This document shows positions 1-13,099 of a stretch of DNA of 64,000 nucleotides, piece after piece. How positions within the stretch are numbered: the first letter of the stretch is position 1; every line of letters begins with the position of its first letter. The position numbers and the translations under genes are program-made. Below the pieces are notes generated by a model that was given only the letters and a program-made list of their open reading frames with translations, had not been told where the DNA came from and made no database searches. The stretch is from Cryptomeria japonica. Taxonomy: Eukaryota; Streptophyta; Pinopsida; Cupressales; Cupressaceae. Location: contig NC_081410.1 in assembly GCF_030272615.1 (NCBI RefSeq), positions 290,779,957 to 290,843,956 of the forward strand, given 5' to 3'.

Positions 1-3000
1 TCTTCGTGTCATCCAACTTTTTTATGCGAAATTTATGACCATTGCAGCACATAGCATTGTGGTGTTTGACCTACAATATGTCAAACAAGTAAAATTTATT
101 GCATTGTGAGTTGATAAACATATGGGTGATTAATAAATTTATACGTACCTATTTATCTCTTAAACCATATGCTAAATCAATTTCCCTTTGCGTAACATTG
201 GAATCTCCATTACGATGAGCTTCTTTAACCAATGAAGCCACACCTTCCCATGTTAACATGCGTCCAAAATGTTGACAACGTTCAATCCATACCATCATCC
301 AATCAAGATTGTTTTCCATATACAAATGTAGTGCATCCCACTCTCGACCAACTGTACAAAAATAAATAGACGTCTTACAATCAAATTATTTTGAATATTA
401 AGAATTAATTAACTACAATAACATCTTATAATTACCTATCACTTTCCTCAATCTACCTTTCCCCATCAAGTACTCCCCTTTGAATTTGTTAATGGGGTTG
501 GGATCCCAAATGTGATCCACGTCGATCTTTGCTGCAAACTTAGGAAGATATTAAGAAATGTACACCATAGTCTGGTATACCATATATCCCTCCACCATAG
601 AACCCTCAGGATGTGCTCTTTGTTGAACCAAAGCCTTCAAAAATTTCAAGTGCCTCTCAACCATCCACATTGACCTAGTGTGTACAGGTCCACACAATTC
701 AATCTCCTCAACTTGGTGTATGAGGTAGTGTTCTTGTGCACTGAAAAAAGATGGAGGTAGACACTTTTTCATTTCACACATTAAATGAGGAATTTTTCTC
801 TTCCAATATTTTATATCGTCTTTATGGATTTCTTTACATGACAACCACCTACAAGATATTCAAGACGCAAAAACATATATTACATAACAAGTAAAACAAA
901 TAGCAAATATAATATCTATACAACAAACTGAACAAATATCACTACTTACCTCACGTATTTTCCAAGATCATATATGACTTGCTTGACATTATTGTCGAAG
1001 TCGTCTGGGAGAGATAGAGGTAGAACATACTGCAATAATTATAAAATTATCTTTTCATTTTTTTGTAACATAATACAATGAAAAGTACACATACGCGCAG
1101 TACTTAAATACATACTAAAAACACAAGAACACAAATTACCTTAATGAAGGTATGCCAATCATGCGTTTTCATCCCTAGCCCAAATTCACTTTTCTTTGAT
1201 ATGAGATTGTTTGTGTTCGCAGCAAATCCTGTGGGAAATCAAATTTTTCGTATGACTTCTTTTATAGCATTGCTTTGTTGGTCCGTTAATAACCAAGGAA
1301 GCTCACTTATATTAATCTGGTCTCCTTGGTTATTTGATTGAATGACATTTATCATTGCATGATTGGAATCCTGAATGTCACTATATATTTTGACAATTTT
1401 TTGACAATTTTTTCTTTGTCATGCCTTCCATCCAATATGTTCCATACTGTCTCTATTATATTCTTTCCAATATGCATACTATCAAACAAATGAACAGTTT
1501 GTAACTGCTCATAGTAGGGAAACCTACTAAATTGTCGGGGATAACTTTTTAGTCCCTTAGGAAGGTGGTCATTTATGCCTTCATGGCCTTCATGATCATC
1601 AATCACATCATCAGTAAACAAAACAAAATAGAAAATATGTTTAATGACAAACCAATAGATGGAATGGCATTACCTTGATGATTAATTCTATTATATTCCA
1701 ACCTCCACAGGTGAGGTGTCATTCTTCATGGCTTTGATGTATTCTCTTATTTCCCATTGAAAAGATGTTTTTTAGTATTTTGATACTTATTTTTGTGGAG
1801 AAAGTGCCTATACTCATCAAACACCTACTTTCCTAAACTTTTTGAATAACGAGATTTCATCTTTGGACCACAAACAGGACATGCAAATTTTCCCTTTGCT
1901 TGAAGACCTACAAGATAATGTATAATTGGATTAAATATGATAATTTTTTGAATTATAATGTTCATGCACAACTTAAACACTATAACATACCACAAAAATG
2001 TGTTAGCCCTGGGGCATCATGTATTGTCCATAGAAGCATCGCATGGAATTGAAACTATCTTTGTCATATTGGTCTAGAGATGTCATACATAGTGACACCA
2101 TTCCATAACTCCAGCAACTCGTCAATAAGAGGCTCAATATATACATTCATTTCTTTAACTTGGTACTTACCTAATCGAATGAACAAAAACATTACATAAT
2201 TATTATGACCATTTTACTGCAATATTTATAATTAAATTTAGATGACTATATTTAAATGATAAAATACCTGGAACAATCATTGCCAACATTATGTGCTCCC
2301 TCTTTATTGACATCCATGGAGGAATGTTATTGTTGATAACAAAAATAGGCCACACTGAGTAAATAGATCTCAACTCTCCAAATGGATTGGCACCGTCCAC
2401 TGCCAATGAAAGCCTCAGATTACGAGGTTCTTTAAAGTGTGGCCACTTTTGCTCTATGTCCATAAATGTTGAACCATCCGCAAGCATTCGAATAATGTCA
2501 TCTCAACTTCTATTGCATGCATGGTAATCCATAAATTGTGTGAAGCTAGTGCACTTGAATAATCGTTGCATACGTGGAATAATGGGAATATAGTGAAGAA
2601 CCTTGTGAGGAACCCTTTTTGTTATTTGATTTGTTCGATATCTACTGATATGACATTCAGGGCATTCAGTTCAAAATTCATGTTGTTTGTGATATATAAT
2701 ATTATCATTGGGACAAGCATCTATTGCTTGACACTCCATTCCAATATCTTTCATAACGGTAGATAATTCTCGGTATGAGCAAGGTAGAATATTTGACGGT
2801 GGTAACAAAAACTCACCTATCAATCTACAGCAAAAAAATATAATTTGTTAATATAAATAATATTAATGGTACAACATGATTCACAATTTATTATGACATA
2901 TATGGAATACCTTAACATACGTGACATTGTTATATTGGATAAACCATTCATAACCTTCAAGTTCACCAACAACAATACAACAGAGAGAAGAGTTGTCTAC

Positions 3001-3587
3001 GAGCCTTCGTAAAGGGCCTTAGATGCCTTCTCAAGTAGAGGGACATCATGAAAAACATCAAGGTCATCTTCACCATCATGATTAGCTGCTCGAGTACTAA
3101 ATGTGTCATAGATCAATGTATTTGTACCATCATCGTCAATTGGGTTTTCTGGGTTATGATCGTCATCTTCCATGGGATCATTGTCTTTAGCTTCGATATT
3201 CACACCTCCATGTTCGTCCACTTCAAAAACCATATTCTCCGGGTTGTGTTGATCCATACCATGTGCTTCGGGGTGCTCGACCTATATAAAATTGATAAAC
3301 ATAAATAAACCATGATCATGATCTCATCATCACGTGATTTATTATGTATATAAATTGTTAAAAAGATATAATGAAAAACTTACCAATGGATGATAATCAT
3401 GTCCACCTTCAATGTGACCATGCAGCCTACAATGTGTCTTCACTATTTTGATTAGAAGTCTTCTAGTCTTTAACCCCTTACAAATTTTGCACGGACAATA
3501 ACATTTTCCATCACCTTTTCTTTTCAAGTTAGACCACAATCTAGCAATTGTCTTCTTATTTTGTTGTTCATTGATATTGTCTGACAT
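1..3587 (-). pseudogene. CACTA (En/Spm) TNP2-type transposase, decayed, open at left edge
   Basis: The encoded enzyme would cut and rejoin CACTA DNA transposon ends. Reading leftward from ATG at 3587: a transposase-associated domain with CPCKICKG and LHGHIEGGHDYHPL (3587-3384); an exon from 3281 with an acidic stretch and then the family signature ALYEG plus LLVNLKVMNG; the TNP2 core with CPNDNIIY, TECPECHISRY, VDGANPFGE and the NNIPPWM block (2820-2270); ACPVCGPK near 1880; MHIGKNIIETVWNILDGR near 1470; GMKTHDWHTF near 1150; and the DUF4218 block LPPSFFSAQEHYLIHQVEE (844-551). GT-AG introns are visible near 3383-3282 and 953-857, and between 1140 and 1030. In-frame stops occur after ALYEGS (near 2998), near 2680 and 2500, and near 1240. 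The core order and motifs make the family call firm; the stops make it a probable pseudogene. The C-terminal end is not closed inside the window. Confidence 0.88.
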
Positions 3588-5130
3588 GGTCTTTCTTCAC
3601 AGGCAAGAAAATCGGGCTATAGAACTAGTTATATAGAAGTTGAAATATTAGTTATGAAATCATGTTTCAATATAATATACCAAATTAAATTACTTGAAAA
3701 TAGAAATTATCATCATTGAACCAAAACCATTTAACTCTTCTTTTTCATCTCAAAACATATCTAATGGCTTTGTGGTATGTAATCCTTGTATAATATATTA
3801 AGTTGACTAATGTCTAATTGGGGTAATCCATGAGTGTCTAATATGAATTCAGTATCCTAAACATTGGAGAGACCTTATCTATCTTGCCTAACCAATGTGG
3901 TTGTTGTCCTAATATGAAATACTGAGTTCTACCCTTTCCTCTGCATCAAACTTCTCACATCATGTTTCTTCAACAAAACACACTAATATGAATTGAGCCA
4001 ACACCATGAGGATAGGGTCAAGTATCATGGCAACTAATCATAATATGTGAAGACGGGGTTCACAAATAAGTGTTGGCTCTCAACAATGCCACACTTCCAA
4101 AATTGCCAGTCTCAAGACTTGTCCTATTGGGTGAGCACTCATTGATGGCCACAAGGCCAAATCAATGTGTGTAGGCTTCGAACTCCTAACTCTAGGCTAG
4201 GAGGACCCTACAGAAGGTCTACAAACACTCACTTGGTATTACAATAGAAAGAGCCTTCCTCTAGAACTTTGTTTGCAATGCACACATCAATATTGGTAAT
4301 AATTGTTATGATGGATGGTCTATTAGGACAGTAAATAAAATTCTTATTCTTTTTCCACCCTTTGAAACTACAACAAGGTATTTGACTTGGCAAGGTCCCC
4401 ACACATCACTTCAATAACAAACATTAGGCAATTCAACCTTTTGCCTTCTCAATGCATTTTTTTTATCTTTCACTCGTTTTCTCAGTCTGATACATAGGGA
4501 TATCAGACCTTTCATGGCATCATCACACACACCTTCCAATATGTAGTCCTTTCATATTTTAGGTGCCTACACACTATGTTGTTGTTAAGTATTGATGTAG
4601 TCTTAAGACATATCATGACTCCATTACATGTCCACACTTGGGTTTACAAACACAACTCTGTCAAAACAAAAACAATATCAGTAGTAAAACTATGATTGTG
4701 ACAATCAATACCCTTAGGACAGTCATAGAAATTTAATCTATTTCATTTGGTTTTAATCGACAAACCCTTCTGAAGGTTGCATAGGGTCCCTCACCCCTCT
4801 CTCTATCATCAACCACTTCAAAATACCAATCGCTTGGTCTTCCCACCAAATTCTTCCCTGATATGATACATAGCATGAAAAAATGCACATAAAACCCCAA
4901 TTTCATTAAGCAAAACTCTTGGATGGCATGCCAAAGGCATATTTATTCCCATCCAAGTGTGTTTCAACCTCAAACCACCATAAACTAACTTTCCAACCAT
5001 ATTTTTAAGAAGTTTCTACAAGAAATGCAAAAGTTGTCATGGCAATATGACAACTTTATTTCTAATGGACCTCAAACTTTCACAATTAGGTCTCTATTTT
5101 TTATTAGAATGTGATCTATGACTAAGTATT
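3588..5130. other. unassigned AT-rich DNA upstream of the CACTA gene
   Basis: No credible coding region, LTR boundary or RNA gene. I looked for a CACTA terminal repeat upstream of the transposase start and found none I could defend. A 60-codon open stretch on the minus strand at 4818-5000 resembles no family I know and has no homologue elsewhere in the window. Confidence 0.5.
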
Positions 5131-5300
5131 AGAGGATCTTACTAACTTGGGTATCATGCTTTTATGTGTCTCTGACATGACTCCTAGTAACTATATAAGG
5201 ATCTTACTAGTCCTAGATCTATGCCTTGTCTTTTTGATATGGTTCCTAGTGAGAATATATGAATCTTACTAGTTCTAAATGTCATAACTTTGTGTTTTGC
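5131..5300. repeat. degenerate tandem repeat, about 64-bp period
   Basis: The phrase GGATCTTACTA recurs at 5134 and 5199 and, as GAATCTTACTA, at 5261. Each is followed by a diverged CATGACTCCTAGT-like segment. About 2.7 units. Confidence 0.6.
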
Positions 5301-8300
5301 ATGCTCCATGTGTGTTACCAATGTTACTCATATTACTCACTTTTTACTTCCCTTTTATCTCAATATTATGGATTGACAATATCATAAGTCTTGGGAGATA
5401 CCACCTCTCCAAACTTGTAGACATCTTGACTCTTCAATATCTTGGTGAAAGAATATTTGGTTTCTCCATATTTTTCGAAGTGTAAATGAGCATAATTTCA
5501 TACTCTTGCTAAGAGGGGGATAAATATTGCATCATAAGTTGTATCTCTTTAAAAATATACACTAATTTTGGACTCAATTTAAGTGGTTGTGCCTTATTTA
5601 TGCCTAATTGTACTTAGGTTTGACAATGTTTCTATAAATTTGGATCATTCCCTCATTCATGATGTTCCTCATGGCTCATTTTTATAGGACTAGGGTCTTG
5701 GGAACCCTTATTCATGGAAACTGGACCTAAAATTTGAAAGATGAATGGTGGATTTGAAAATAGTAGGAATTTCCTTTCCAAATTTGGACTTTTGTAAAAG
5801 TTCAATTTGAAAAGGTGCAAGGACCATCCATATAAGGTCTATCTTGAAAATTAAATGATAATACCATCCATACATATTAAATGATATAGTCAAGTAATAA
5901 AGAAGGAAAGCCATTTCCTGAAGTTGTCAAATGATTTTAAAGATGCACAACAGTCCACTAAATGCAATTCACTAAAAAAGAAAACAAAGTATGCTACAAG
6001 ATAGTGGGTAAGATGCAAGGAATGAAGTTAAATAGATAAAGAAAAACCATGAATATTACCAATTCAAAAGGAGTAGCTATGACCTCTTAGGTGTTTTTTC
6101 ACTTACATAAATTAGACTTCTTAAGGATAGAAACACATGAAGATAGTAGTATGAAGTCTTTTTGACGATTTTGAAGTACTTGAAGGAATGGCTTATTTTA
6201 GTTATATCTAACCCAAGACAATTTCAACTCAAGGTAAGGAATAAAACCATATTTCCTATAAGTTTGGGAAGCTAATTTAGTAGCTGGATAAAGTAGAGTA
6301 TGACTATAGGGTAGTCTTGAGACTCTTTTAACTCGATTAGAACATGTACCAAGTATCTAGGAGCTTACAAAGCCAATTCAACCATATTTCAAGTGAAAAT
6401 GCAACAAAAGGAGTAAAAGCTTTGAGTACACCTCAAAAACCACTCTGGTGGCCAAGTAGGTGGAAATCGTCTTTTCCAACATTTTTTTTCTTCATAGATT
6501 CAGCCCTATATTCTCTTTACTATTTGAGATGAGAAATACATTGTTGGCAGTTCCGTTATTACCCAGTCCAATATCGATATAATCTTGATACTGTCATAAA
6601 AGGAGTGACTATCCTAAGTGCTTGATACTATCACAAAAACTGAGTGTTGCAGCAATGAATCTTCCTTTGACCTTTGGGTGGTTGGGAGGGTAAAGACCCA
6701 TGGTGGTATATGTTTAGTGGTTCTTGTAAGAGTATCCAAAAGTACATTGGTTTTTGGATATCTAGTATATTTTGTGAGTTGAGTACCAGGGGGGATTAGA
6801 AGACCCACTTGAAGGAGGATTTGTGTGAATAAGGGTTGAGGGTGTTGGTGGTGATTGAATGTTGGAGAGTTGGATTGTGAATTAGACATGTTTATTTGTC
6901 TTATTTGAGTGTGATTCAATGGTTGGGTGAGGGTTGGTGAGTATGGGTGTGTTTTGGGGTATTGAATCCTTTTGAGTAACTTGTGGCCTTGTGAGGAGTC
7001 TTGTGAGTAAGTGAAGGGTTGACACCTAATTGAATAGGTGAGTTGGGAGAAATATCTCCCTTGTTGGTTGAGTTTATTGGATTCTCTACATTGGCATGCC
7101 TTTTCGCTATCAATCCATTCAAACTTCCACCCAAAGATTCAATCTTGTCAATGTTCAAAATAAATTTCCTTGTTGTCCTTACTATCTTGCATCAACTTTC
7201 ATATCACTAGGTAGTCTTTTGCTTAGAACTATCATCTTTTATGGTAGGATATCATCTCAGTCTCTTGAGTTAAGTTAGCTTACCTTTAGAATTTATCATT
7301 TCCTAATCAAGTTGTTCAAGGGGAAAATGTCACTAATCAAGTTGAAATGTCAATTTCTCAATCTGCCTAAGGCAAAAGGTTAAAATAAATTGCAAAAGAT
7401 ATAACAAGGCTACGAGAAAATGAGTCATCAGTATTACCTAAATCCACATTATCAACAAAATCTAGAAATAACCTTGTATGTAAATAATTTATCATGCCAC
7501 CATTGTCAATTCTAACATGAAAATGAGACCAAGGAAAGCTCTAGAACAACTACTACTATTCATTCACATGTTCCTTATTAACCTCAATCACCATGAAAGA
7601 TGCACCAATTGATTATAACAAAGAAGATGTTTCATAAATGTAAATATTAATTCAGGACTAAGGAAAATGGAAGAAATAAAAGAATACCAAGCAATCAAAA
7701 AAGACTACCAATATCGTTGCAAACTATGAACTTCATTTCCATTAATTCTTCAAAATATACAAGCAAAGCACAAGTATTCAATCTACAGCCTATTGCTAAA
7801 TGTCTTTTGAAAGAAAACACACTAATGAGTGTTACTAAACTTGGACCTTAAATAATGAATTATTAGACCCTCAAAATAAATTTTGAAATTAAATTTATAG
7901 GGAAAAATTTTCCTCAAAATTAGAGATTAAATTCCACCAAAAACCTTATCAAACTAAGAGGTACAATCAACACACAAGATACTAGCCTATAATTGAATTA
8001 AGAACTATAAGTTGACTCATGAAAATGAAATATAAGTCAGAAGGAACTTAGAATATGGAGTCAAAGAAGCATGGAGAACAAGAAAAAGAGGATCTATCTA
8101 GGCCCCCACCCCCAAGATGACTCCTCCAAAATTTTAAACTTAGGTGCACAAGAAACAAGATGAAGAAAAAAGGCCAAAGTAGGTTGTAACTACCATGAAC
8201 CCATCCATCGAAAGTGATGAGAATCTAGATGTTCCTAAGTGGCTACAATTCAACTTTGAAAGGATAAAGAAGAGAGTATTGAAGAAAGTAACTTTGCAAA

Positions 8301-9551
8301 AGATGATCGTTGAGGTTGGCCGCAAGGCAACCAAAGAACGCAATGACTTTGTATGCCACCTAAAACTATGCAAAATGAAAGATAGTTTCCAATACCCTAA
8401 AATAGAGAAGATTTAGTAAAAACTGCCAATACCCTAAACTAGGGTAACCTGAGACAGTAAGAAAATGGTTCGGGGTTCATATAGGATAGCTTTATACTGT
8501 ATGTTAATTACAAAGTGATAAATTGTGTGGTTGGAGATTTTTAGTCCACCCCTTATAGGTTAGGATTGTGCTGAACTGAACACAATTGTATCTCCCTAGG
8601 GCTTCCAGGTCGGGTGTGTTAGGCTGGCTGGCAAGAGAAAGAAAGGCTTGCCCGAACAACATTGAATGAAGGTTGCAAATCACTTGAATAATATTCATTC
8701 CCATTGTTTTCTTGTGTGTTGGTTTGATCTCCATCAATTCAGTAGCCAGAGGCAGATACCGCCCTATATATTAGCTCGTACAATAGTGATCAATCAACAC
8801 GTATACAGGAGGAAGGGATTACTGTGACAAAATTGAACGCTCACTCCTCAATCATAGTTCTATAGTTTTATGAGGAGTGGATTCCTACAGGGTATTATGC
8901 ATTTAAGGAACCACACCTTTGACTAGGAGCCATCCGGCCTGAGATTGGATAATCAATATGAATACAAGATTGACCAATTTGCATTAAAAACTAGGGTAAT
9001 TAACCCCCACATGTCTCATTTCCTAACATCTTTTACATAAAAAAGGAATCTCTCATACTCCAAGAGTTGCTTCCACAATCAGTCAATATCCCACAAGAAT
9101 GCAGGCATAGCTAGCATGTATAAAAGAAAGCAAAAGTTGTAGAATCTCTTGAATGGTATATTTTTTGCAACATGAAATTAAGGTGAAGAATCTACCTGTT
9201 ACGTGGGATTGCAAGCAATGCACAAATGCCTTCGATGCAGGTTTGATCTTGTTGGGGGTTGAAGTCACCATGGACACCTACACGGGATTGCAATGCACAA
9301 ATGAATTGCCCTCTTCTTCTTTTTTAAGTAATGGTCATTGTCATTGGAATTATGACAAACTCAAGCACTTTTTTGAAAAAAAGAAAATTTTCATTGCTAA
9401 TGCCTTCTTCATCGAAACCAAATGGCAAATTGTCGTCGAAATTATGACGAATTCGGACATTTTTTCAAAAAAAAAACAAATTTGGTCACAATATACCTTC
9501 TCCGTCAAAAACCTCAGTCAAAAATCTAGTCCAAATGTATTAGTGCTTGGA
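5301..9551. other. long stretch without an identifiable gene
   Basis: Open frames here (for example minus 6614-7158, plus 8195-8416, plus 9153-9551) are short, show no recognisable motif and are not repeated in the window. Around 9352-9475 two diverged copies of an AATTATGAC...TTTTTTC-AAAAAA segment lie about 87 bp apart. The region ends abruptly where homology to element B's LTR begins at 9552. It may contain old LTR or gag remnants that I cannot recognise. Confidence 0.45.
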
Positions 9552-10418
9552 TAGCTCAACACATTCTCTTAAGACCACCGACACAATAAACATCAACTAT
9601 GCCATCCTAAATAGCCATCTCAACTAGGTTGTCCACTAAACCCTAATTGCATCATGAAATCAAAATACAAATCATAAGAGATCATCCTAGATCAATATAC
9701 AAATCATTACTTTAAATTACAATGTGATATCAACTGTTGGTTGATCGAAACCCATCACGAAAATCCGATCTGTACCAAAGTCAAAACCTCAAAACACTCC
9801 ACTAAGCATTTCGGTGTTTCCCAAGAAATTCTTCCTTGAATCATGCCAAAATAGAAATCAATCATTTCTCGTGGGTTGTACTATGTTACCACCTTCATTT
9901 AGATTTGATTTCGATCGCCGCCATAACAAAAATCATTACCGATTTGATGATTTCTTCACCGGTCTTAAACTCTACTAAAACCTTAGCAAAACTTCATTAG
10001 AAATTAGAAACAATCCTTCTAGTAGTCATCACAAGTTCTAGTTCCAATAAAATACTCCTTTCCATGATACAAGCTCACATCCCAAACCACAAATCACCAA
10101 TCTTCACCGATCATCCAATTCAACCAAAACATCTCTTCTTTACCGGTTAAAGTCCTATTTCACTTTCTTCAGTTCTTTGTCGATAAACCCTGTCTTCTGG
10201 TAAACCAAATCACTTAGATTATAAAACAAAATATTAGGAACATCAATAATCATCATTTGACATCAGTTTCCATCAATGACAACACAAATAACTGATCAAT
10301 TCATCTAATCACAAATTCTCAATCTCTTCATCACAAATAGTCTTCTATCCTCTACCGATGCAATCATCAGTCTTTAAATGCATCACCTCATTTGTGTCAG
10401 TTATGCCAAATGCCAATA
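9552..10418 (-). repeat. Element B 3' LTR, truncated
   Basis: Closely matches 29166-30000 and then 45943-45975, so it is the same LTR without its 3' half. The LTR 5' end lies at 10418, where the expected CCAACA reads CCAATA. The left limit at 9552 is where similarity to the other LTR stops abruptly. Confidence 0.8.
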
Positions 10419-10814
10419 TTCTCCCTCTTTCGCATTTATGGAAACACCAATCAAATATATAATCAGAGTAACATCATCATTTGCAACTTGCTTGCCAATA
10501 TCACATCATCTGATGATTCTCCTCCTTTTGTCTTCTCCCCCTTAACCAATGCTTCTCTCAATCTGATCTTCAACTTCTCAACTTCTCCCCCTTTGATAGC
10601 AATGCCAAAGGTATAAATTCATCACTTGTATTCAATTATGCCATTGCCTCTTCCATCATCTCTGTTAATCAAATCAGAAAAATTATATCAGAGCTTTGCA
10701 TCAGACTTGCTCCCCCAAAGGAGTAGCCTTCACCTTCATCAATCCTTAGTGAAAGATAAACATGAAATCCATAAGATTAATGCATCTCCATCATTCTAGT
10801 TCTTTTGGTGTAGG
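10419..10814 (-). other. Element B 3' untranslated tract with polypurine runs
   Basis: Between the end of RNase H and the 3' LTR. On the minus strand it has several purine runs of the AAAGGGGGAGA type, one near 10580 next to a GGCATTGCTATC phrase, and AGAGGGAGA directly beside the LTR. One of these should prime plus-strand synthesis; the one next to the LTR is the best placed. Confidence 0.5.
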
Positions 10815-12541
10815 GGTCTAAGCCCTAGTTTGCCTCTAAGAAACTCAAAGGTAGCCTTCGGTAATGGCTTAGTAAAGATATCAGCTAACTGATCTTAAAA
10901 TATTTAATTTTCACCTATTTTTCTTGAACTATTTCTCTTAGGAAATGATACTTCAATTCAATGTGCTTGGTTCTAGCATGAAGTACAGGATTCTTAGTGT
11001 GATGCTAAAAATGTGGTAAATAGAAAGGCATACACATATAATGAGACAATAAAACATAATGGAAAGCTTAATTGAAAACTAAATTAAAGATGCAAACCAT
11101 AAGCCTTCCTTGAAATGTCCCATTTTCCTCTATTCTTGAGGACCTTGAAGGTGTTGGATTGGTTGGCTCTCAGTAGATCAATGACCTCCAAAGTGGCAAC
11201 CCAAGAGTTGAGTAGCTACTTGATCATGATTGATTATGCAAATGATATGAAATCCAATGCTATGATTAATCCAAAATGTTAATTACTAGATGATTGAAAT
11301 GAAAATGCCTATAGTAATGATGGTAAAAATATGAATGCAAGGGATCCTTTTTGCTAAAAAATGGAGGATATTTATAGGATTTCCAAGGCCAGGGGTGAGA
11401 TGGCAGGAATAAACGATCTAGATCTAATCTGAAGATATCAAGGGCCAAGATTGAGGAAGTTGAAGAAGAGTTTGGAGGAAGAGACACTTGTCATCTTTGT
11501 GGTGACAAGTGTCAAGGAGCCTTGCTCATGAGAGGGCAAGTGTCCAAGGGAGGAGACATGTGGAAAAAGTGCCATGTGTCTCAAGGAGAGAATATCCACA
11601 CCATAGGACATTAGGATAAGGAGGTTAGAATGTGCAAGATAGGATAGGGTTAGGAGGCATGTGGGTAATTTGAATTTAAAAATTCAAATAATAAGAAAAG
11701 ACTAATTAACTTTCAACAACTCATAAATTGATTTATTTTAATTAATTGGGGGATTAGAAGGAATAAATTAAATGGGGGGAGGATTAATTAATCAAAGGGA
11801 ACTATTGAGATGAACCTATTAAATAAATCCTTAGATTTATTAATAAGTAAATGAAAGGGATTTAATCAAATTGCTAATGAATTCAATTAAATTGGGAATG
11901 GGGGTTAATTAAATAACTACTTATTTAATTAATTATCTTCAAATCATTTTTAGGTGTATACACTTAGAAATATTTATTGCATGTGTATTATCACAATAGA
12001 TAGTCACCGGTTCAGACATATCTATCTTGAATCCTTATAGCACATGCCTCATCCATATTGCCTACATGCAATTCATGGATGTAGATACATACTCATCTTA
12101 TGTTATAGATTGAGAAACACATGTTTGTTTCTTGCTTGTCCATGCCACTAATCTTCCACCAGGTAGAAAATCTCCAGTGGTTGTGCTTTTTTGATCATCC
12201 ATATTACCTGCCCAATCAGCATTAGTAAAGACATCCAACGTAAAATATCCTTTATAGGGATACCATAAACCATAGTCTAATGTGCCTTTGAGATACCAAA
12301 AAATTCTCTTCATAGCCACCATGTGACTCTCCTTAGGCTCTTTTTTAAATCTAGCCACTAATCCAACAACATGAGTAATGTCTGGTTTGCTATGAACAAC
12401 ATAGTGTAGCTTGCCAATCATAGATTTGTACTCTTTTTCACCAACAACAGGGGAATCATCTTGTTTGGATAACTTGCAGCCAATTACCATCGATGTTCCT
12501 ACCGGTTTGTAGTCTTCCATGTCGAATGTCTTCAGCACCTC
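10815..12541 (-). pseudogene. Element B pol 3' part: RT C-terminus and RNase H (interrupted by O)
   Basis: Copia RT-RNase H junction. From 12541 leftward come EVLKTFDMEDYKPVGTSM, CKLSKQDD, YKSMIGKLHYV, FWYLKGTLDYGLW, then the RNase H segment with FTNADWAGNMDD (catalytic Asp in NADWAG) and VAWTSKKQ. A stop follows the serine-rich SQSIT stretch. The rest of RNase H lies at 11967-11968 onward and again at 10997-10815, either side of solo LTR O. The order matches element F at 38247-38942. It is non-functional through insertions and stops. Confidence 0.85.
10998..11962. mobile_element. Solo LTR O in element B RNase H
   Basis: A 965-bp segment starting TGTGATGC and ending GTGTATACA, flanked by CTTAG at 10993-10997 and 11963-11967. 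Element F has the uninterrupted sequence at the matching place (near 38420), so the insertion limits are clear. TG...CA ends, a 5-bp TSD and no coding content fit a solo LTR left by recombination between the two LTRs of a lost element. Family and orientation are not identified. Confidence 0.8.
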
Positions 12542-12941
12542 TGTTGGCTATTTTTTATGCTGAACAACAAAATCAACAACCTGTATAATCTACAACCAAA
12601 TTTTGAAAGGTAGCCAACCTCAACTATGATTTTAAAGGACTAACTAGACCAACTTAACAAGGATATTTAATCCTTCTTCTCTTCAGGCTCTGCAAGGCCT
12701 AGGTGGGTTTACCTATGATGCACTTCAAATATAGTCTAAACTCACACATAGCATCACCACTAAAGCAGAAATCTCAAATATAGCTCAACAATAAGGAAAG
12801 TACGTCAAACTAGCTACATTCACATTGACTCTCAACTACATTGGAACTTGAGATAAGTGGGACATTACCACAAAACAGAAAGAAAAGACATTAAATTCTG
12901 ATTTGATTTTCAAAATGATGCAAATGACCTCTAGTTGTAAT

Positions 12942-13055
12942 GGACCAGTGCTCGCGTGGGAGGGGTCCACCTGGTCGCCACTTGGCCTCCTTGGTCGCCT
13001 TGGGAAGCGCACCCACGCGCGAGGGGTCCGCCTGGGCGCCCAACCGGCACCATCC
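12942..13055. other. GC-rich, CpG-dense patch inside insert P
   Basis: This roughly 115-bp patch contrasts sharply with its AT-rich surroundings. It holds two diverged copies of a 21-bp segment, at 12959-12979 and 13020-13040 (core AGGGGTCC then CCTGG), 61 bp apart. It could be a promoter or CpG island of the parent element, or a small captured fragment. No function can be assigned. Confidence 0.6.
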
Positions 13056-13099
13056 GTCAAAAGCCTTTGAAATTTGACATTATACTAGTGTGGAGCTTT

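Noticed and set aside
4818-5000. 60-codon open frame on the minus strand
   Set aside because: No motif, no neighbouring exon, no homologue in the window; length is expected by chance.
6614-7158. Two adjacent minus-strand frames rich in Pro, Asn, His and Thr
   Set aside because: They are in different frames and the composition simply reflects G/T-rich plus-strand DNA; no gag, zinc or protease motif.
9153-9554. 133-codon plus-strand frame, the longest in the left region
   Set aside because: No recognisable domain, contains runs of Phe/Lys from T/A tracts, and is partly made of an imperfect internal duplication.
12836-13060. Arg/Pro-rich minus-strand frame over the GC-rich patch
   Set aside because: Open only because GC-rich DNA has few stops; no start context or homologue.
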